Source: Pochonia chlamydosporia 170 (lineage: Eukaryota; Ascomycota; Sordariomycetes; Hypocreales; Clavicipitaceae). From it: a stretch of DNA of 64,000 nt. The DNA lies in NCBI RefSeq assembly GCF_001653235.2, contig NC_035795.1, positions 2,663,501 through 2,727,500 on the forward strand, read 5' to 3'. Below the pieces are notes generated by a model. The model was given only the letters and a program-made list of their open reading frames with translations. It searched no databases and was not told the DNA's origin. A program made the translations under genes and the position numbers. How positions within the stretch are numbered: the first letter of the stretch is position 1; each line of letters begins with the position of its first letter. Of the stretch, positions 49,042 to 59,463 are shown piece after piece.

Positions 49042-50765
49042 TTACCGAGATTTCATATGTAGCAGCCTGACGATGGTCCCGTGGCGGTTCGGGGCAGCCC
49101 ACCAGACCGACGTCCGACCATCTTCGTCCTTAGCGTCGGCGTCGGCACCATTCTCGAGCAGAAGTCGCACGATGGCCTCGTGCCCGTCTCGGGCAGCCCA
49201 CCATAGCGGCGTCCGCCCATCTTCGTTTTTCGCGTTACAGTTAGCACCCTTCTCGAGTAGCAGCCGCACGGCGGCCTCGTGCCCGTTCCTTGAGGCCCAC
49301 AACAGTAGTGTCTGCCCATACTGGCTGTCCTTCGCCTCAATGCTAACGCTGTTGTCGAGCAGCAGCCGCACAACCGCTTTATAGCTATTCTTGCAGGCTA
49401 ATATTAGCAGTATCTAACCTAAGTTACTCTTCGCCTTAATATTAGCGCTCTTATTAAGTAGCAGCCGCATAACCGCTTTATAGCTATTCTTATAGGCCTA
49501 TAACAGCAGCGCCTGCCTATACTCGCTACCCTTAGCCTTAATGTTAGCGCCTTTATTAGGGAGTAGTCGCATAACAGCCTTGTGTCCTTTTTCGGAGGCA
49601 AACGACAGCGATGCTCGGCCTAAGTTATTCTTTGCCTCGACATTAGCACCTTTATCGAGGAGCAGCCGTACGACAGCTTTGTGGCCCTTCTTGGAAGCAC
49701 ACAATAGCGGTGTCCAACCTAAGTTACTCTGCGCTTCAACGTTGGCGCCCTTCCCAAACAGCAGTCTCACGACGGCTTTATGCCCCTTCTTAGAGGCCCA
49801 CGATAATGCCGTCTAACCATACTTGCTGTCCTTTGCCTCGACGTTGGCGCCTTTCTGGAGCAGCAGCTTGACAACGGCATAAAGGCCAAAATACGACGCT
49901 ACCATAAGGTCTGTAAACTTGCTAGTGGCTGCCACACCTGTAGTCGCCCAATACACTCTAAACCATGCCGAGTAGCTTTTCGAATTCGGATTGCAAATCC
50001 GTCAAGCGACAGATATAATGTTATAGTTGTCAATAATATCGGCTTGGTGAAAGTGTGCCCCCCACGTTTTGGCCGAGTAGTCTAAGAAGGCGTTGGCGTG
50101 GATAGAGTGGCCAGCTGCCCTACTGGCATGCGTAGTATTAGAGTTAAAGAAGTTTAGATATATTATGCATGCCTCTGTAAGAATAGTGTGTGCTTAGCGT
50201 CTAGTAATAGAATAACTCCAGCATAACTCCGATAAAATAGTTGTGGGCAGTGCTAAATCGTCAAGGAGAAACTTGCGAACAGTTTAATGTAGGAAATAAA
50301 TGCTGCCCTTATAGATCGAGACAAATAATCCACACTAGGATCTAAGACGCGTCTTAAAGTCTTCTTTGTCTTCTAAGTTAACGTTGGATATAGACTCTAA
50401 TGTGTTGTCTATATTTATTGCGATGTTTATCTCTAAGAGTATTAGCGGCCTACTAGCTGCTAAGATAATACTTAAGGCTTTCCTAACTATTAGGCGTTCC
50501 TTAACCTTAGACTTATTAAGAATTTGCTCATATGCCTCATAAATAGTCCGTGGAAGGTTTTTAATAATAAACTTGGCCCCTTTTCTCGTCTTCTTAAAGT
50601 TGGTTTTCCCTAAGTAGTTAAACACAAGATAGACCCAGAGGTATGTACGATGGGTAGTTCCTTGTAGTCTTTCATCTAAGTGGCACTTAACATCGTCTAA
50701 AAGAGTCTTCTTCTGCGATAATTAATTAAGTCGGTGGGTAATAACGCGATTTACCTCCTAACTGA
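49042..50765 (-). pseudogene. NACHT-ankyrin (NLR-like) pseudogene, RIP-degraded
   Basis: Reading the reverse strand from about 50765: HRTYLWVYLVFNYLGKTNF, then NLPRTIYEAYEQILNKSK and LSIILAASRPLILLEINIAI. These are the conserved end of a fungal NACHT domain. A broken linker follows (50330-49880). From about 49880 to 49045 there are eight or more ankyrin repeats (GHEAAVRLLLEKGAN, GHKAVVRLLLDKGANVEAK). Several stops interrupt them, mostly TAA/TAG where CAA/CAG is expected, as RIP would produce. The N-terminal part of the NACHT domain is absent; a solo LTR lies directly upstream. Intact versions are STAND-class proteins linked to allorecognition and immunity in fungi. Confidence 0.8.
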
Positions 50766-50794
50766 TTGCTTTTAACTCTTTCTCCCCTGGTATC

Positions 50795-51020
50795 TGTTAT
50801 GGATTTAAGCGTAACGCTTGGATCTTAGGAAAGAAGGAGACAGGCACGTGGGGAGAGCTACCTAAGAACCTACTATAAGTCTTAACTAGAGCTTAACTAG
50901 ACCCTATAAGGGTGCTACTAGAAACTATACTAATCTCTTTCTTCTTTATCCCTTCTCCTTATAAGAAAAGTTACTATTAGTAATACTAGTTTGCAGGAGC
51001 CCCTAGGCTAGTCCCTTACA
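50795..51020 (+). mobile_element. Solo LTR, family 1, RIP-mutated copy
   Basis: Starts TGTTATGGATTTAAGCG and ends CCCTTACA (TG...CA). It is 226 bases, exactly the length of the copy at 59923-60148, and alignable throughout. Differences are mainly C-to-T and G-to-A. No matching target duplication flanks this copy (GTATC left, GATAG right). It sits at the upstream edge of the NACHT-ankyrin pseudogene. Confidence 0.7.
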
Positions 51021-51480
51021 GATAGGTCTGGGAGGATATCTGCTATTAACAGACAATATAGTTTTCCTAATTTTGAGACTAATACACTCTGTATAACTAG
51101 ATGGTACTTAAGCCTCTCTCAGTTACGTATTAAGAACCTAGCAGAAACCCATGCTGTAATCACTGAAATTTTGGGTTATGTGGAGTGCTAGCAAAAGACA
51201 TTATCCCCGTTGGAGGGCACTGGCTAGACGACCGCACTTCTCCCCAAACCAAGAAATTATAAATCAGGTCCTAAGGTTTAGTAGATTGTGTGGCCGCAGA
51301 ACTGGAATTTGAATTTGCAGGTTATAGGGTCACCGATTGCCCAACCCGATTCGTCCATGGACTATGACAGAGGCTCTCATGCAGCTTACGCAGTCTTTTT
51401 ATTCAGCTAAAACAAGAGCAAGAGCATATTAGAAAGCAATCTAGAATACTCTGGCACGCGTTACACGGCACAAAATTTGG
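51021..51480. other. Spacer with AT-rich remains
   Basis: No gene. The AT-rich composition ends near 51250, where the GC-normal island with two intact genes begins. Confidence 0.45.
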
Positions 51481-53133
51481 TCAGCCTGGACTCTTGACAT
51501 CCACAGGGAACGGTATCCTGTAGATTCCATCCACCTCTTCCCTTCTTACCCTCTGCCTCTCTTCCAGAGGAGTGCTGAGATGCAGACGTACCCGGCCTAA
51601 CTCTGCCCCAAGGCTTTCCCATATACCCCAATCTTGATCGGCATGCACGATGCACGAGCCGTCATCAGGCAGAGAAGCCATTATCAAGTTGGAACCAATG
51701 TCTCCCATTTTCCAAGGGATCTCTTTTTTCCATTCATCATAACAGCGTTTAAATGGCACAAGCCCGCGCTCTCGCTGCCGCCTCTTTAGATCAGCCACGA
51801 AAAAGTCACGCTCCGGGCTAGCTTCTGCCTCCTTAATAACACAGACATCCACTACCGGAGAAGTGTGGTCAACGTTGTCGCTAGGTGCCTCGTCGTCCAT
51901 ATCCATAAGCCAACTATACAACTTACGATTGCCGGCGGCAATGCTGGCACGTACGCACTGTGGTCGCATAGCTGGTCGAGCCTTAGCCAGTGCGTACAGT
52001 GTCGCACTTGACGGCATATTCGGGTACCAGATCCAGTACGGCAGCTCATCATCAGGCACGGGCGGCTTAGCATCCAGGAGACGATGCGTGTCATTGTTCA
52101 TAACATGCCGGGCGTTGATGGCTCTCCTTAGAGCCGGCTCCTCCTCATCATCCCAACTACCCGCAATTGCATGCATAATGTCCGGGTTTCGGCTAAGCCA
52201 GAGCGCCATGGAGGTGCTTCGATAGACTCCAGGCACCAAGCAGTGGAACTCGTATTCCACGGCGCGACCAGGGCGACGGAGACGGGCATATCGGTCGACA
52301 TTACCCTCATAGGCAGCTACTAGGATAAGCAGATCTTTATGCATAGTTGGAAGATCAAATGGCAATGGAGACTCAAGCAGAGCAACTTCAGCGTCGCTGA
52401 GCTTAACCTTGTCCGGTTTTATGTGCTCCTCGCCAACACCCCAATCTTCGGTAATGTTAAAGTATCTCCATGGTCGAATGCCAAGGCCGTCGGCGATTTT
52501 CCGACGTGTCCTAAGAGTGGCGAGCACTGCCGTGTCGGCATTCAAGCAGGCGCCGGGTTTAGGGCTCTTGAGCTCAATCGTCAGGTTATAGTCATTCATG
52601 ACCCCATAGCGCGTAGGCATGGCCATGATGTGCTCAAAGATATTGCGGGAACCCTCGTTGGCCGCCTCTCGCGCCTCCTCTGCGATGCATGGATCGGGGA
52701 GCAGATCAAGCTCACAATAGAGTTTGGCATACCCCGCGACTGCGCAGGCTCGGCCAACTTGGTATCGCATGTCTGGGAACGCCGCAGCAACTCTTCGGTA
52801 TGTGTCTTCACTAGCAACATCAGGATACCAGATGCAGTATGGGTAGGAGTCCTTGTTAGGCATCTGCTCAAGGCTAGGCACGTAGTCGCTCATAATCAAG
52901 CGGGCATTGCGAGCTCGCATAAATACCTCTTGTCCTGGAATGCGACAGAGATCTGAGACTATATCGGACGTGGCGAAAGCAACATGCTGACGAATGCCGC
53001 TCACTACACTCAGTCGCACAGTGCTATTACCCAAATGCGCTGGCAGTGCCTTGCCTCGAAGCCCCAACTCACAGTCGGCTCTGCTGAAGGATGTTTGATT
53101 TAGAAGACTCAAAAGATGTTCCGTCGAGGCCAT
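51481..53133 (-). CDS. Unrecognised protein with an internal duplication
   Basis: Single exon, 550 residues, ATG at 53133; no signal peptide or membrane segment. I do not recognise a family. Two related blocks are visible. Residues 77-142 contain ARLIMSDY, PYCIWYPDVASEDTYRRVA and a R-Y-Q-V..AGYAKLYCEL end. Residues 341-409 contain ARHVMNND, PYWIWYPNMPSSATLYALA and a P-Q-C-V..AGNRKLYSWL end. The shared W-Y-P, A-G-x-x-K-L-Y and spacing indicate a duplicated helical module. The reading frame is intact and GC-normal within an AT-rich neighbourhood, so it has escaped RIP and is probably functional or selected. Confidence 0.7.
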   Translation of the reverse strand: MASTEHLLSLLNQTSFSRADCELGLRGKALPAHLGNSTVRLSVVSGIRQHVAFATSDIVSDLCRIPGQEVFMRARNARLIMSDYVPSLEQMPNKDSYPYCIWYPDVASEDTYRRVAAAFPDMRYQVGRACAVAGYAKLYCELDLLPDPCIAEEAREAANEGSRNIFEHIMAMPTRYGVMNDYNLTIELKSPKPGACLNADTAVLATLRTRRKIADGLGIRPWRYFNITEDWGVGEEHIKPDKVKLSDAEVALLESPLPFDLPTMHKDLLILVAAYEGNVDRYARLRRPGRAVEYEFHCLVPGVYRSTSMALWLSRNPDIMHAIAGSWDDEEEPALRRAINARHVMNNDTHRLLDAKPPVPDDELPYWIWYPNMPSSATLYALAKARPAMRPQCVRASIAAGNRKLYSWLMDMDDEAPSDNVDHTSPVVDVCVIKEAEASPERDFFVADLKRRQRERGLVPFKRCYDEWKKEIPWKMGDIGSNLIMASLPDDGSCIVHADQDWGIWESLGAELGRVRLHLSTPLEERQRVRREEVDGIYRIPFPVDVKSPG

Positions 53134-54161
53134 ATTGGGGCGGCATGTAAGGCCTCAAGCCAGGCCAATCCAAGTCTTGTGTGTGCTTTTTCGCCCTGCT
53201 GCCACAGGTGATGGCCAATGGAGGGGGAGGGAGATTGTAAGCTGAAAAGATCGAACAAGGTGCTTCAGTTTGAATACAATTCCTCAATATTGCGATGCCT
53301 CACCTGGCTGGTCGATTTCATTAAATTTGAGGTGACTGTTTTGTTTGGTTGTTGAGAGCAAAAAAAAAAAAGAAGCTGTCTGGTCTGCTCTGTCCGATGG
53401 GAGGGCCTTGGGCAATCCAATAAAGACCCGACGTGCGCAACGCCTCGACAAACTCAGGCGACAAAAGTCAACATTTATAGCCACCACCTACCCTGCTTAC
53501 AGTGGGCGTAGCTCTGTTGCTGCCAGGCGCCCACCCTCTGGTGGAGATCGGACCAGACATGCCCATACAGGATTGATACATACAACATGCCAGGTACCAA
53601 GGTCTGGGCAGGTCTCTGGCCTCTGAGTCACCAGACTGTTTCTGCAAAAGTCTGCCCCGCCCCTGCGGTGTGGTTATTACGATATGCCCCTGGAAACATT
53701 GGCCTGGTCCCACTTAACTGATTGCATGTGGTTCGGCATCAGTCGGAGCCACCAACCCCCCTGACACCTCTGGTGATGTCGTTGAAAGCTTAGAACGAGC
53801 ACCAAACAATACACATACACCCTGTCCGTTAATAAGATAGATCTGCGAGGACGCTGCAGACCCGCAATGGGAAATAAAACAAAAGCTTGCCTCAAAATAG
53901 CTAGTGCTCTCCTGCATGTTAGAAATGAAGACTCAATAGCAGTTTGTCGATCCATGTCTAATACTCTTCTTAATATCAGCATCAAGTAGATCAGGCACTG
54001 GGGGTCAATAGATGGAACGCGATTCCACGCACATGAGTAATCAGCTCGACCTTTTCCGAAAACAAAATTTACAGAGGTAGGTGCTACATTGTAGCATACA
54101 GCTGGTCAATTGAAAGCTAGCCAGCGTAATTCGACAACACATTCTGCGCAGCCATGGCAGC
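53134..54161. other. Intergenic region
   Basis: About 1 kb between two minus-strand genes. It includes an A-run at 53361-53372. No gene supported. Confidence 0.45.
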
Positions 54162-55102
54162 CTAGCAGTTGGGTTTAGCTCTCCACTCCTTTTCAGCATC
54201 CTTGGTAGTTTCATGTTCTTTGATAACCGAGAAATGATTCTTTGCCACGCCTGAATCCTGCTCATTGGTTCCGTAGGATCCTGTAAATGCTTTGACTTCT
54301 TCCACGGTAAATAGGCCAGGAGGAGATTTGGCGACGATGTCGTTCTCATCAAGGGAAAAGATCCTCACAGTCGAGTCGTGTTCCCAATCCTCCACCTTGA
54401 CTTCAACAAGGGCACCTGTCCACTTCTTTTTGATGGCTTGCACCAATGCCTTTTTCCCGTTACTACCGCCTACCATGTCACTCCCTCGGAGCTTCAAAAT
54501 CTCCTTATGGCACACCTCCAGCCTATCTCTGTAGTGATCGAGGTCCGATATTTTACCCTTTTCCTTCATCTCATCGTTGGCTGTATAATGGTAGATTAAC
54601 AATAGGGACCTAGGCAACACTTCGTGAGCGTGGAGAGGGGAGGCCTACCTGATTTCAAGACTGTTCGAATCCTACTAATGGCATCACTCCACAATGCTAC
54701 GTTGCCCGCAAAGAGGCGGCCCAGGTCTATATTCCCCGTTTTGCCAAAGTAGTCCATCTCCACGGCAGTCTTATGCGGTTCCGGGTCGTTGAGGTCGATC
54801 TCATGCTCCTTGTACCAGTCTTCGGTCAGGCCATTCCCATCTTCGTAACCGTAATCGATGAAGTTGATCATTTCTCTGAAATTAGCACCTCCGTTCGGGT
54901 GAGACCCCCCTAATTCAGCGAGGCCCGGCAGTATTTTGGTTTGCTTGGCAGTCCAAGTGGCGACGGCGATGCGGTATGTCTGGTAAAGCGGGCCAATCCG
55001 CTCATAAGCACCTGTTACACCTGTGGTGGAAGCTATAGGTAGCGACGAAAGAGTAAAACATAGCAGACTGACCAGCCCGCCGGCCATGCGCCGAAACAGC
55101 AT
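54162..55102 (-). CDS. Putative secreted protein, unknown function
   Basis: Two exons, 55102-54649 and 54580-54162, with a 68-nt intron (GTAGGC donor, TTAAT branch, ATACAG acceptor). The product has 290 residues. The ATG at 55102 starts a signal peptide (MLFRRMAGGLVSLLCFTLSS, cut after about residue 25). An ATG at 55213, 37 codons upstream and in frame, also opens on a hydrophobic run and cannot be excluded. The mature protein is soluble with a YRIAVATWTAKQT segment, an acidic EDGNGLTEDWYKEHEIDL stretch and a Lys-rich second half. Few cysteines are present and no domain is recognised. Confidence 0.65.
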
Positions 55103-55487
55103 GGCGAGATGATGGGATCTAGGAAGGAAATCGGACTGGGAAAGAGCGTTGACACTTGGCGTTTGGTGTGTAAAAAGGAACGGAAGAGGTGCTAAATACA
55201 AACAAAAGACCATGCCTGTAAATGACCGTTGTGCCTTGTGTGCTTGGCCGTTCGCAACCACGCCTCTTGTCCGACTACTCTCCGAGTCTCCGTCAATACG
55301 CGTTCAATCTAAGGTTCCATTCTCACCAAGACCACTTATTTCCGTGCTAATAATGGATTGCAGAGGTAATTAAAAGCTGCCGAGCTCAAAATCATTCCGG
55401 GGGAGCCTTCAAAAGTCCCTGGCATAACTGGTTAACCGGGATCCCTTGCAATTGTTGCCACACTAGTATGCAACAGGGGGTGTCGTG

Positions 55488-55747
55488 TGTTGGCCCGTAA
55501 GGTGCAGTCGTCAACAAAGGAAGGTGCCCTTGGTCAACAAGGGGATTTAGTAAATAAGCATTAAATGCATCAAGTAAATAGCTCTGGTCAAGAAAATCGC
55601 GGTCAAGTCTGTTAATTCATGATTGTCTAGCTAGAGGGGGCAGAACCTCCCTTTTATCTGTGTGCTAGCTATAAGGTCAAATGAAAACACCAAGTCCCTT
55701 TTTCCTATCCCTTGTCAAGCCCCCAAGTGTGAGCAATTCCGCCCACA
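55488..55747 (+). mobile_element. Repeat family 3, short copy (possible LTR)
   Basis: TGTTGGCCC at the left and CCGCCCACA at the right give TG...CA ends. The part 55515-55747 matches 61143-61374 almost base for base, including TAAATGCATCAAGTAAATAG and AATTCCGCCCACATA. This copy lacks an interior of about 350 bases found in the longer copy. No target duplication was found, so LTR status is tentative. Confidence 0.5.
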
Positions 55748-55915
55748 TAGTAGTATCCCTGCTATATACTCTAACGTTTGCGGTATAATAGAGATATATA
55801 GCAGCTAAAGTTTTTAGACAAGGGATTCTTTAATTATGCTATAGTTTAGGCACCCATAATTAATAAATATAGTAGGGTAATATTTCTTATTAAGTCTTAT
55901 GTTAACATAAAAAGG

Positions 55916-56100
55916 TGTAAAGGTCTGGGCTTAAGCCCAGTCTTGTGTGCGCAACTGAGGGAGCCTGTATAGTGCTAGATTGAGCAGTTATGAGGGACTT
56001 GTTCAATTCGTACTCTTTTGCCGTAGTGGTAAATGGGCCCGGCGCAACCGGTATGTCTGCAGCTAGCAACTGCGATGCCTAATCGGGCTAGACCATAACA
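55916..56100 (+). mobile_element. Solo LTR, family 2, copy a
   Basis: Starts TGTAAAGGTCTGGGC and ends CTAGACCATAACA. It is 185 bases and inverted relative to the 196-base copy at 60205-60400, which has a perfect target duplication. The left end carries the palindrome GGGCTTAAGCCC. Flanks here (AAAGG, GGCAT) do not match. Confidence 0.65.
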
Positions 56101-56469
56101 GGCATAAAAGGTACTACAAAAATAACACGTAGGCAAATCTACTCTTAGTTATAGCCTTAGGTTACTATAGCTTAGCCCGTCTTATGCCCCTTGGACGGGT
56201 CCCCTAGACGGTAAGAAAATCAATTAATCAATTACTAGGCCCCCTCTGCGGTAGCAGGATTAATTTGCGTAGCTTCTTTAGAATCACATAGTGCGTAATT
56301 ACATAAATAGTAAGAACTCAAAGCAACACAGAGCATTTATTTGTGCATAGAATTATTGAGAAATATTTTATTTATACATCTCTTATAATTTAGTATAGCA
56401 GATAGAAACGCAAGTCAATTTCCTATGCACTAATAAGCCGCCTTAAGGTCTAACGCAAAGCTAAAGCCT

Positions 56470-56911
56470 CTACGTGCATTCTGCATATCCAGATCCCCAT
56501 ACACAGCGATGAAGGGAATCATCGTTAGTACACTAGCAAAATACACTAGTTAGCATTCTTTAACTTGAGAATATATAGTCTATTATCTATTAACTTACAG
56601 GCGCATAACTACCACAAGGAATTTCCTTTCGCGATCCATTGTCATGAACAATACAAGCACCATGTGCATGTTTGCCCCCAGGGCGACGGCATGTCTAGCA
56701 AAGCACAATTTGGTTAGTTTATTGCTTAGCATTTTGTGTTCCCTTTATTGCAATCACAAACCCCAACTATCTTTGTACCACTATATAGCCCCTTAACTGG
56801 CGAAGCCGGCTTAACTGTGTGAACCGGCTTATACGTGTCAGCCGGCTTAACTGGCTGAGCGTCAATAAGGCTAGCAAATAGGGCTGTAATAAGAATTGCG
56901 ATTGATTTCAT
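56470..56911 (-). CDS. Small secreted cysteine-rich protein (effector-like)
   Basis: Three exons: 56911-56762, 56694-56599 and 56532-56470. The introns are 67 and 66 nt, both with CTAAC branch points and GCTAG acceptors; donors are GTTTGT and GTAAGT. All joins are phase 0. The product has 102 residues. Residues 1-18 are a signal peptide. A region with repeated Val/Tyr/Leu-Lys-Pro units follows (residues 20-42). Exons 2 and 3 then carry six cysteines. I recognise no family. The gene sits in AT-rich repeats yet keeps an open frame and splice sites, a common setting for fungal effector genes. The first donor is non-consensus; without splicing, exon 1 runs to a stop after only 61 codons. Confidence 0.65.
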
Positions 56912-57788
56912 GTTTTTGGTAAGAGAGATAAATATATGTATAAATTAACTCTTAGTTCTTTAAATTTAATAGTTTTATAGAGAAATAAAAGGGATAATAA
57001 TACAGAAAGAGCGAAAAACTAGTTTATTATATAATTTTTGTAAGGGAATAGTCTAGCGGCTCCTTGGAAAGGGCCGGCCACGTACGTACGGGGAAGGTTG
57101 AAGAAGGGAAGGAAGGGAGGACTGATAAAGAGGGGGAAAATAACCGTCTTAAGTATCCCAGCCGGCGGCGCAGCTCAATCGCGGGGACCGTTAAAGTGAA
57201 CTCAAGGTGAGCCCAAGGTGAACCGCACACAAACGGCTATAGCACACTGACCCTCTGCCGCCTTAACCGCGCCCAGGCAGCCTCCCGCAACCGCGTGTGA
57301 ACGACAAACAAAGATACAGCCTACTACACGCGTCCTGCTGCCCACACGCTGCCGCCGCAGCACTAACAGGAAAAGCAGCTCTTAAGGGACCTACTGGGTA
57401 ACCTGGGATATTACTAGCCATAAAGGCAACAACTTCTACGCAACAATAAGAGCCATGCCCCCAGCCAGGAGCGGGGCGCGGCCGCACTACTACCGTAGCG
57501 TAAGGGTTTTTCTTTCTATTATAGGTTTTCCCTCACGACTAAGCTAGCAGGAGTACTAGGCTATTTAGCTATAAATAGCTAACTAGTGTAAGTAAGTAAA
57601 TAAATAAATACAATACAAATACAATACAATACAAATACAATACAATACAAATACAATACAATACAAATACAATACAATACAAATACAATACAATATAAAT
57701 ACAATATAATAAAATATAATACAATACAATATAAATATAATATAATAAAATATAATACAAGTAATGCTCTAATAATAATACTAAATAC
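56912..57788. other. AT-rich spacer, GC patch and microsatellite
   Basis: No supportable gene. A GC-richer patch (57040-57490) holds a 74-codon cysteine-containing frame on the reverse strand with no start or splice support. It is followed by the ATACAA-type satellite. Confidence 0.45.
57598..57770 (+). repeat. AATACAATACA microsatellite/minisatellite
   Basis: Alternating ACAAT and ACAAAT units fill about 170 bases, with decay to ATATAAT variants at the right end. The run closes with GTAATGCTCT, which resembles the terminal repeat of the neighbouring MITE, so it may be the inner part of a degraded related element. Confidence 0.8.
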
Positions 57789-58411
57789 CAGAGCATTGCC
57801 AAAAAATACAATACAAAATGTATTTTTGTATTGTATTTGTATTGTTATTATAAATGACAATACAGATATACCCATCATTCCGGCTCATGGCACCCACACC
57901 ATACAATTGAACCTATTGTATCCTTCAGCATTACCATCTGTATATTCTTTCGTATTCTTCCTACCCAGTTACCCTTGCATTACTATTAATAGTAATTTCT
58001 TAAGGTTCTAAGTTTAATTTCCATGTAATGCAAAAATATAGCCTAATTTAAAGTAGGTTTTTAGAAGCTAATTATAGCTAATATAGCTATTTCTAGCCCT
58101 ATTACTAATTTATTAGCTATTTTTAGCTACTCGGCTACCTACCCACGCCAATCTCCCCTATTAATAACGCTAAAATCCTTGAATTCTAAGCTGTTTTCTT
58201 GTAGTATTCTATATTTTCTTCAATTAAAATACAGATGATTTGTTTGCTATTTTGTTAGTATTGTTTTTTATTTAATACAAGCAAATCACAAATACTAAAT
58301 TGACAATAGATAGGTAACAAATACCAAAATAAATTACATACAAAATAAATACAATACAAAATACAAGCAACCCCCAAAAAATACAATAAATACAATACAG
58401 GCAATGCTCTG
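57789..58411. mobile_element. hAT-like MITE with 8-bp target duplication
   Basis: The terminal inverted repeats are CAGAGCATTGCC at the left and GGCAATGCTCTG at the right, perfect over 12 bases. The flanks 57781-57788 and 58412-58419 are both CTAAATAC, an 8-bp target duplication as made by hAT transposases. The element is 623 bases, AT-rich and non-coding, with AAAAAATACAATA subterminal repeats at both ends. It must be mobilised in trans. Confidence 0.8.
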
Positions 58412-58645
58412 CTAAATACCCTACTATATAGTATTACTTCTAGCCTAAATGCACTATAGCTCTAGATTATATTATCTCTATATGCTTTTGTGTTATTCTT
58501 AAAGGTAGCTACTATATTGCTGCTTAGTAGCCTTCTTACTAGAGTATTGCCGGAAAATACAATACAAATATATTTCTGTATTGTATTTTATATTATATTA
58601 TATTTAATACAATACAAAATATAACACATAGAATACTATCGCTAG

Positions 58646-59463
58646 TTAAAGGCACACCCCCGAACCACTGCATGTCGTACAGCCCTGTTTAATCGTGCAA
58701 TGAGCAGGCCACTGGCATCTGTAAGGTTTGCACTGACTGCCTGGGCGAGGCGGTAGCCGATAGGGGCGCGAAACCCTAGAAACCCCAGAAACCCTAGGAA
58801 GCCTAGAAAGCCTAGAAGGGGCAGAAGGGGCAGGGGGGCGCTTAGGGAGCAGAGAGAGAGAACGGAGAGGAGGGAGAGGAGGGAGTACCTCAATGCGAGA
58901 ATGGGGAGGTGCGAGAGGAGGGAAAAAATAGGGGCGAGCAGGGGGAGGCCCGGAAGGAGGGGGAGAAGGGGGAGGAGGGGCAGAAGGGTTAGGACGGGGA
59001 CGGAGAGGACGGAGAGGCCGGGAAGGAGGGGGAGGAGGGTTAGAACGGGGACGAAGAGGAGGGAAACCAGTAAGAGAAGGAGTAGCAGCCTTCTGCTTAA
59101 TTTTCTCCTTATCACCTCGTTCCTAGACCTAGTATTAGTAACGCTACTTTAGAACACATATTAAAGGGAATATAAAGAGCAAGATTAGCTATATAGACTT
59201 ACAAGAATATTAAATGCTAAAACGTTATTTTTACTCTCCTTTCTTAAGCTAAGATCGCTTGCATCTTTCTAAGTTAAGTATTAGTATAGTTGCTACATTA
59301 CAAGTAAGAATACCCTACAAGTTTCTTAGCTATATTATAAGAGAATCTAGCTGTAGTTATAAGAGCATTAAAGCTAAGAGTAACTATGCAGCACATATTA
59401 ATTATAGATATAGATTATATTATTTAAAGACTTACAAGCTAAAATAGTAGCAATGCGAACCAT
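58646..59463 (-). CDS. Secreted Pro-rich, Cys-tailed protein, paralogue A
   Basis: Four exons: 59463-59436, 59383-59319, 59268-59203 and 59122-58646. Introns are 52, 50 and 80 nt. They give 211 residues with no internal stop. Exons 1-2 encode a signal peptide starting MVRIATILAF. Exon 3 is a short polar linker ending LAFNIL. Exon 4 is Pro/Arg/Ser/Leu-rich, then ends in a six-cysteine tail spaced C-x4-C-x5-C-x5-C-x2-C-x5-C, beginning PGSQCKPYRC. Exon 4 alone contains no Met codon, so upstream exons are required. Every exon, splice site and intron length recurs in paralogue B. Function is unknown; secretion and setting suggest an effector-like role. Confidence 0.75.

Larger units (their letters stand above)
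55103..56469. other. Repeat-filled interval
   Basis: It holds the promoter of the secreted-protein gene, then repeat family 3 (55488-55747) and a family 2 LTR (55916-56100). From about 55740 it is strongly AT-rich. No gene is seen before the small secreted protein gene. Confidence 0.5.

Noticed and set aside
57263..57487. 74-codon cysteine-containing reverse-strand frame in a GC patch
   Set aside because: No credible start or upstream exon was found, so it is not called although it lies near the effector-like genes.
57569..57878. Hydrophobic reverse-strand frames rich in Tyr, Ile and Leu
   Set aside because: They are translations of the AATACAATACA satellite.
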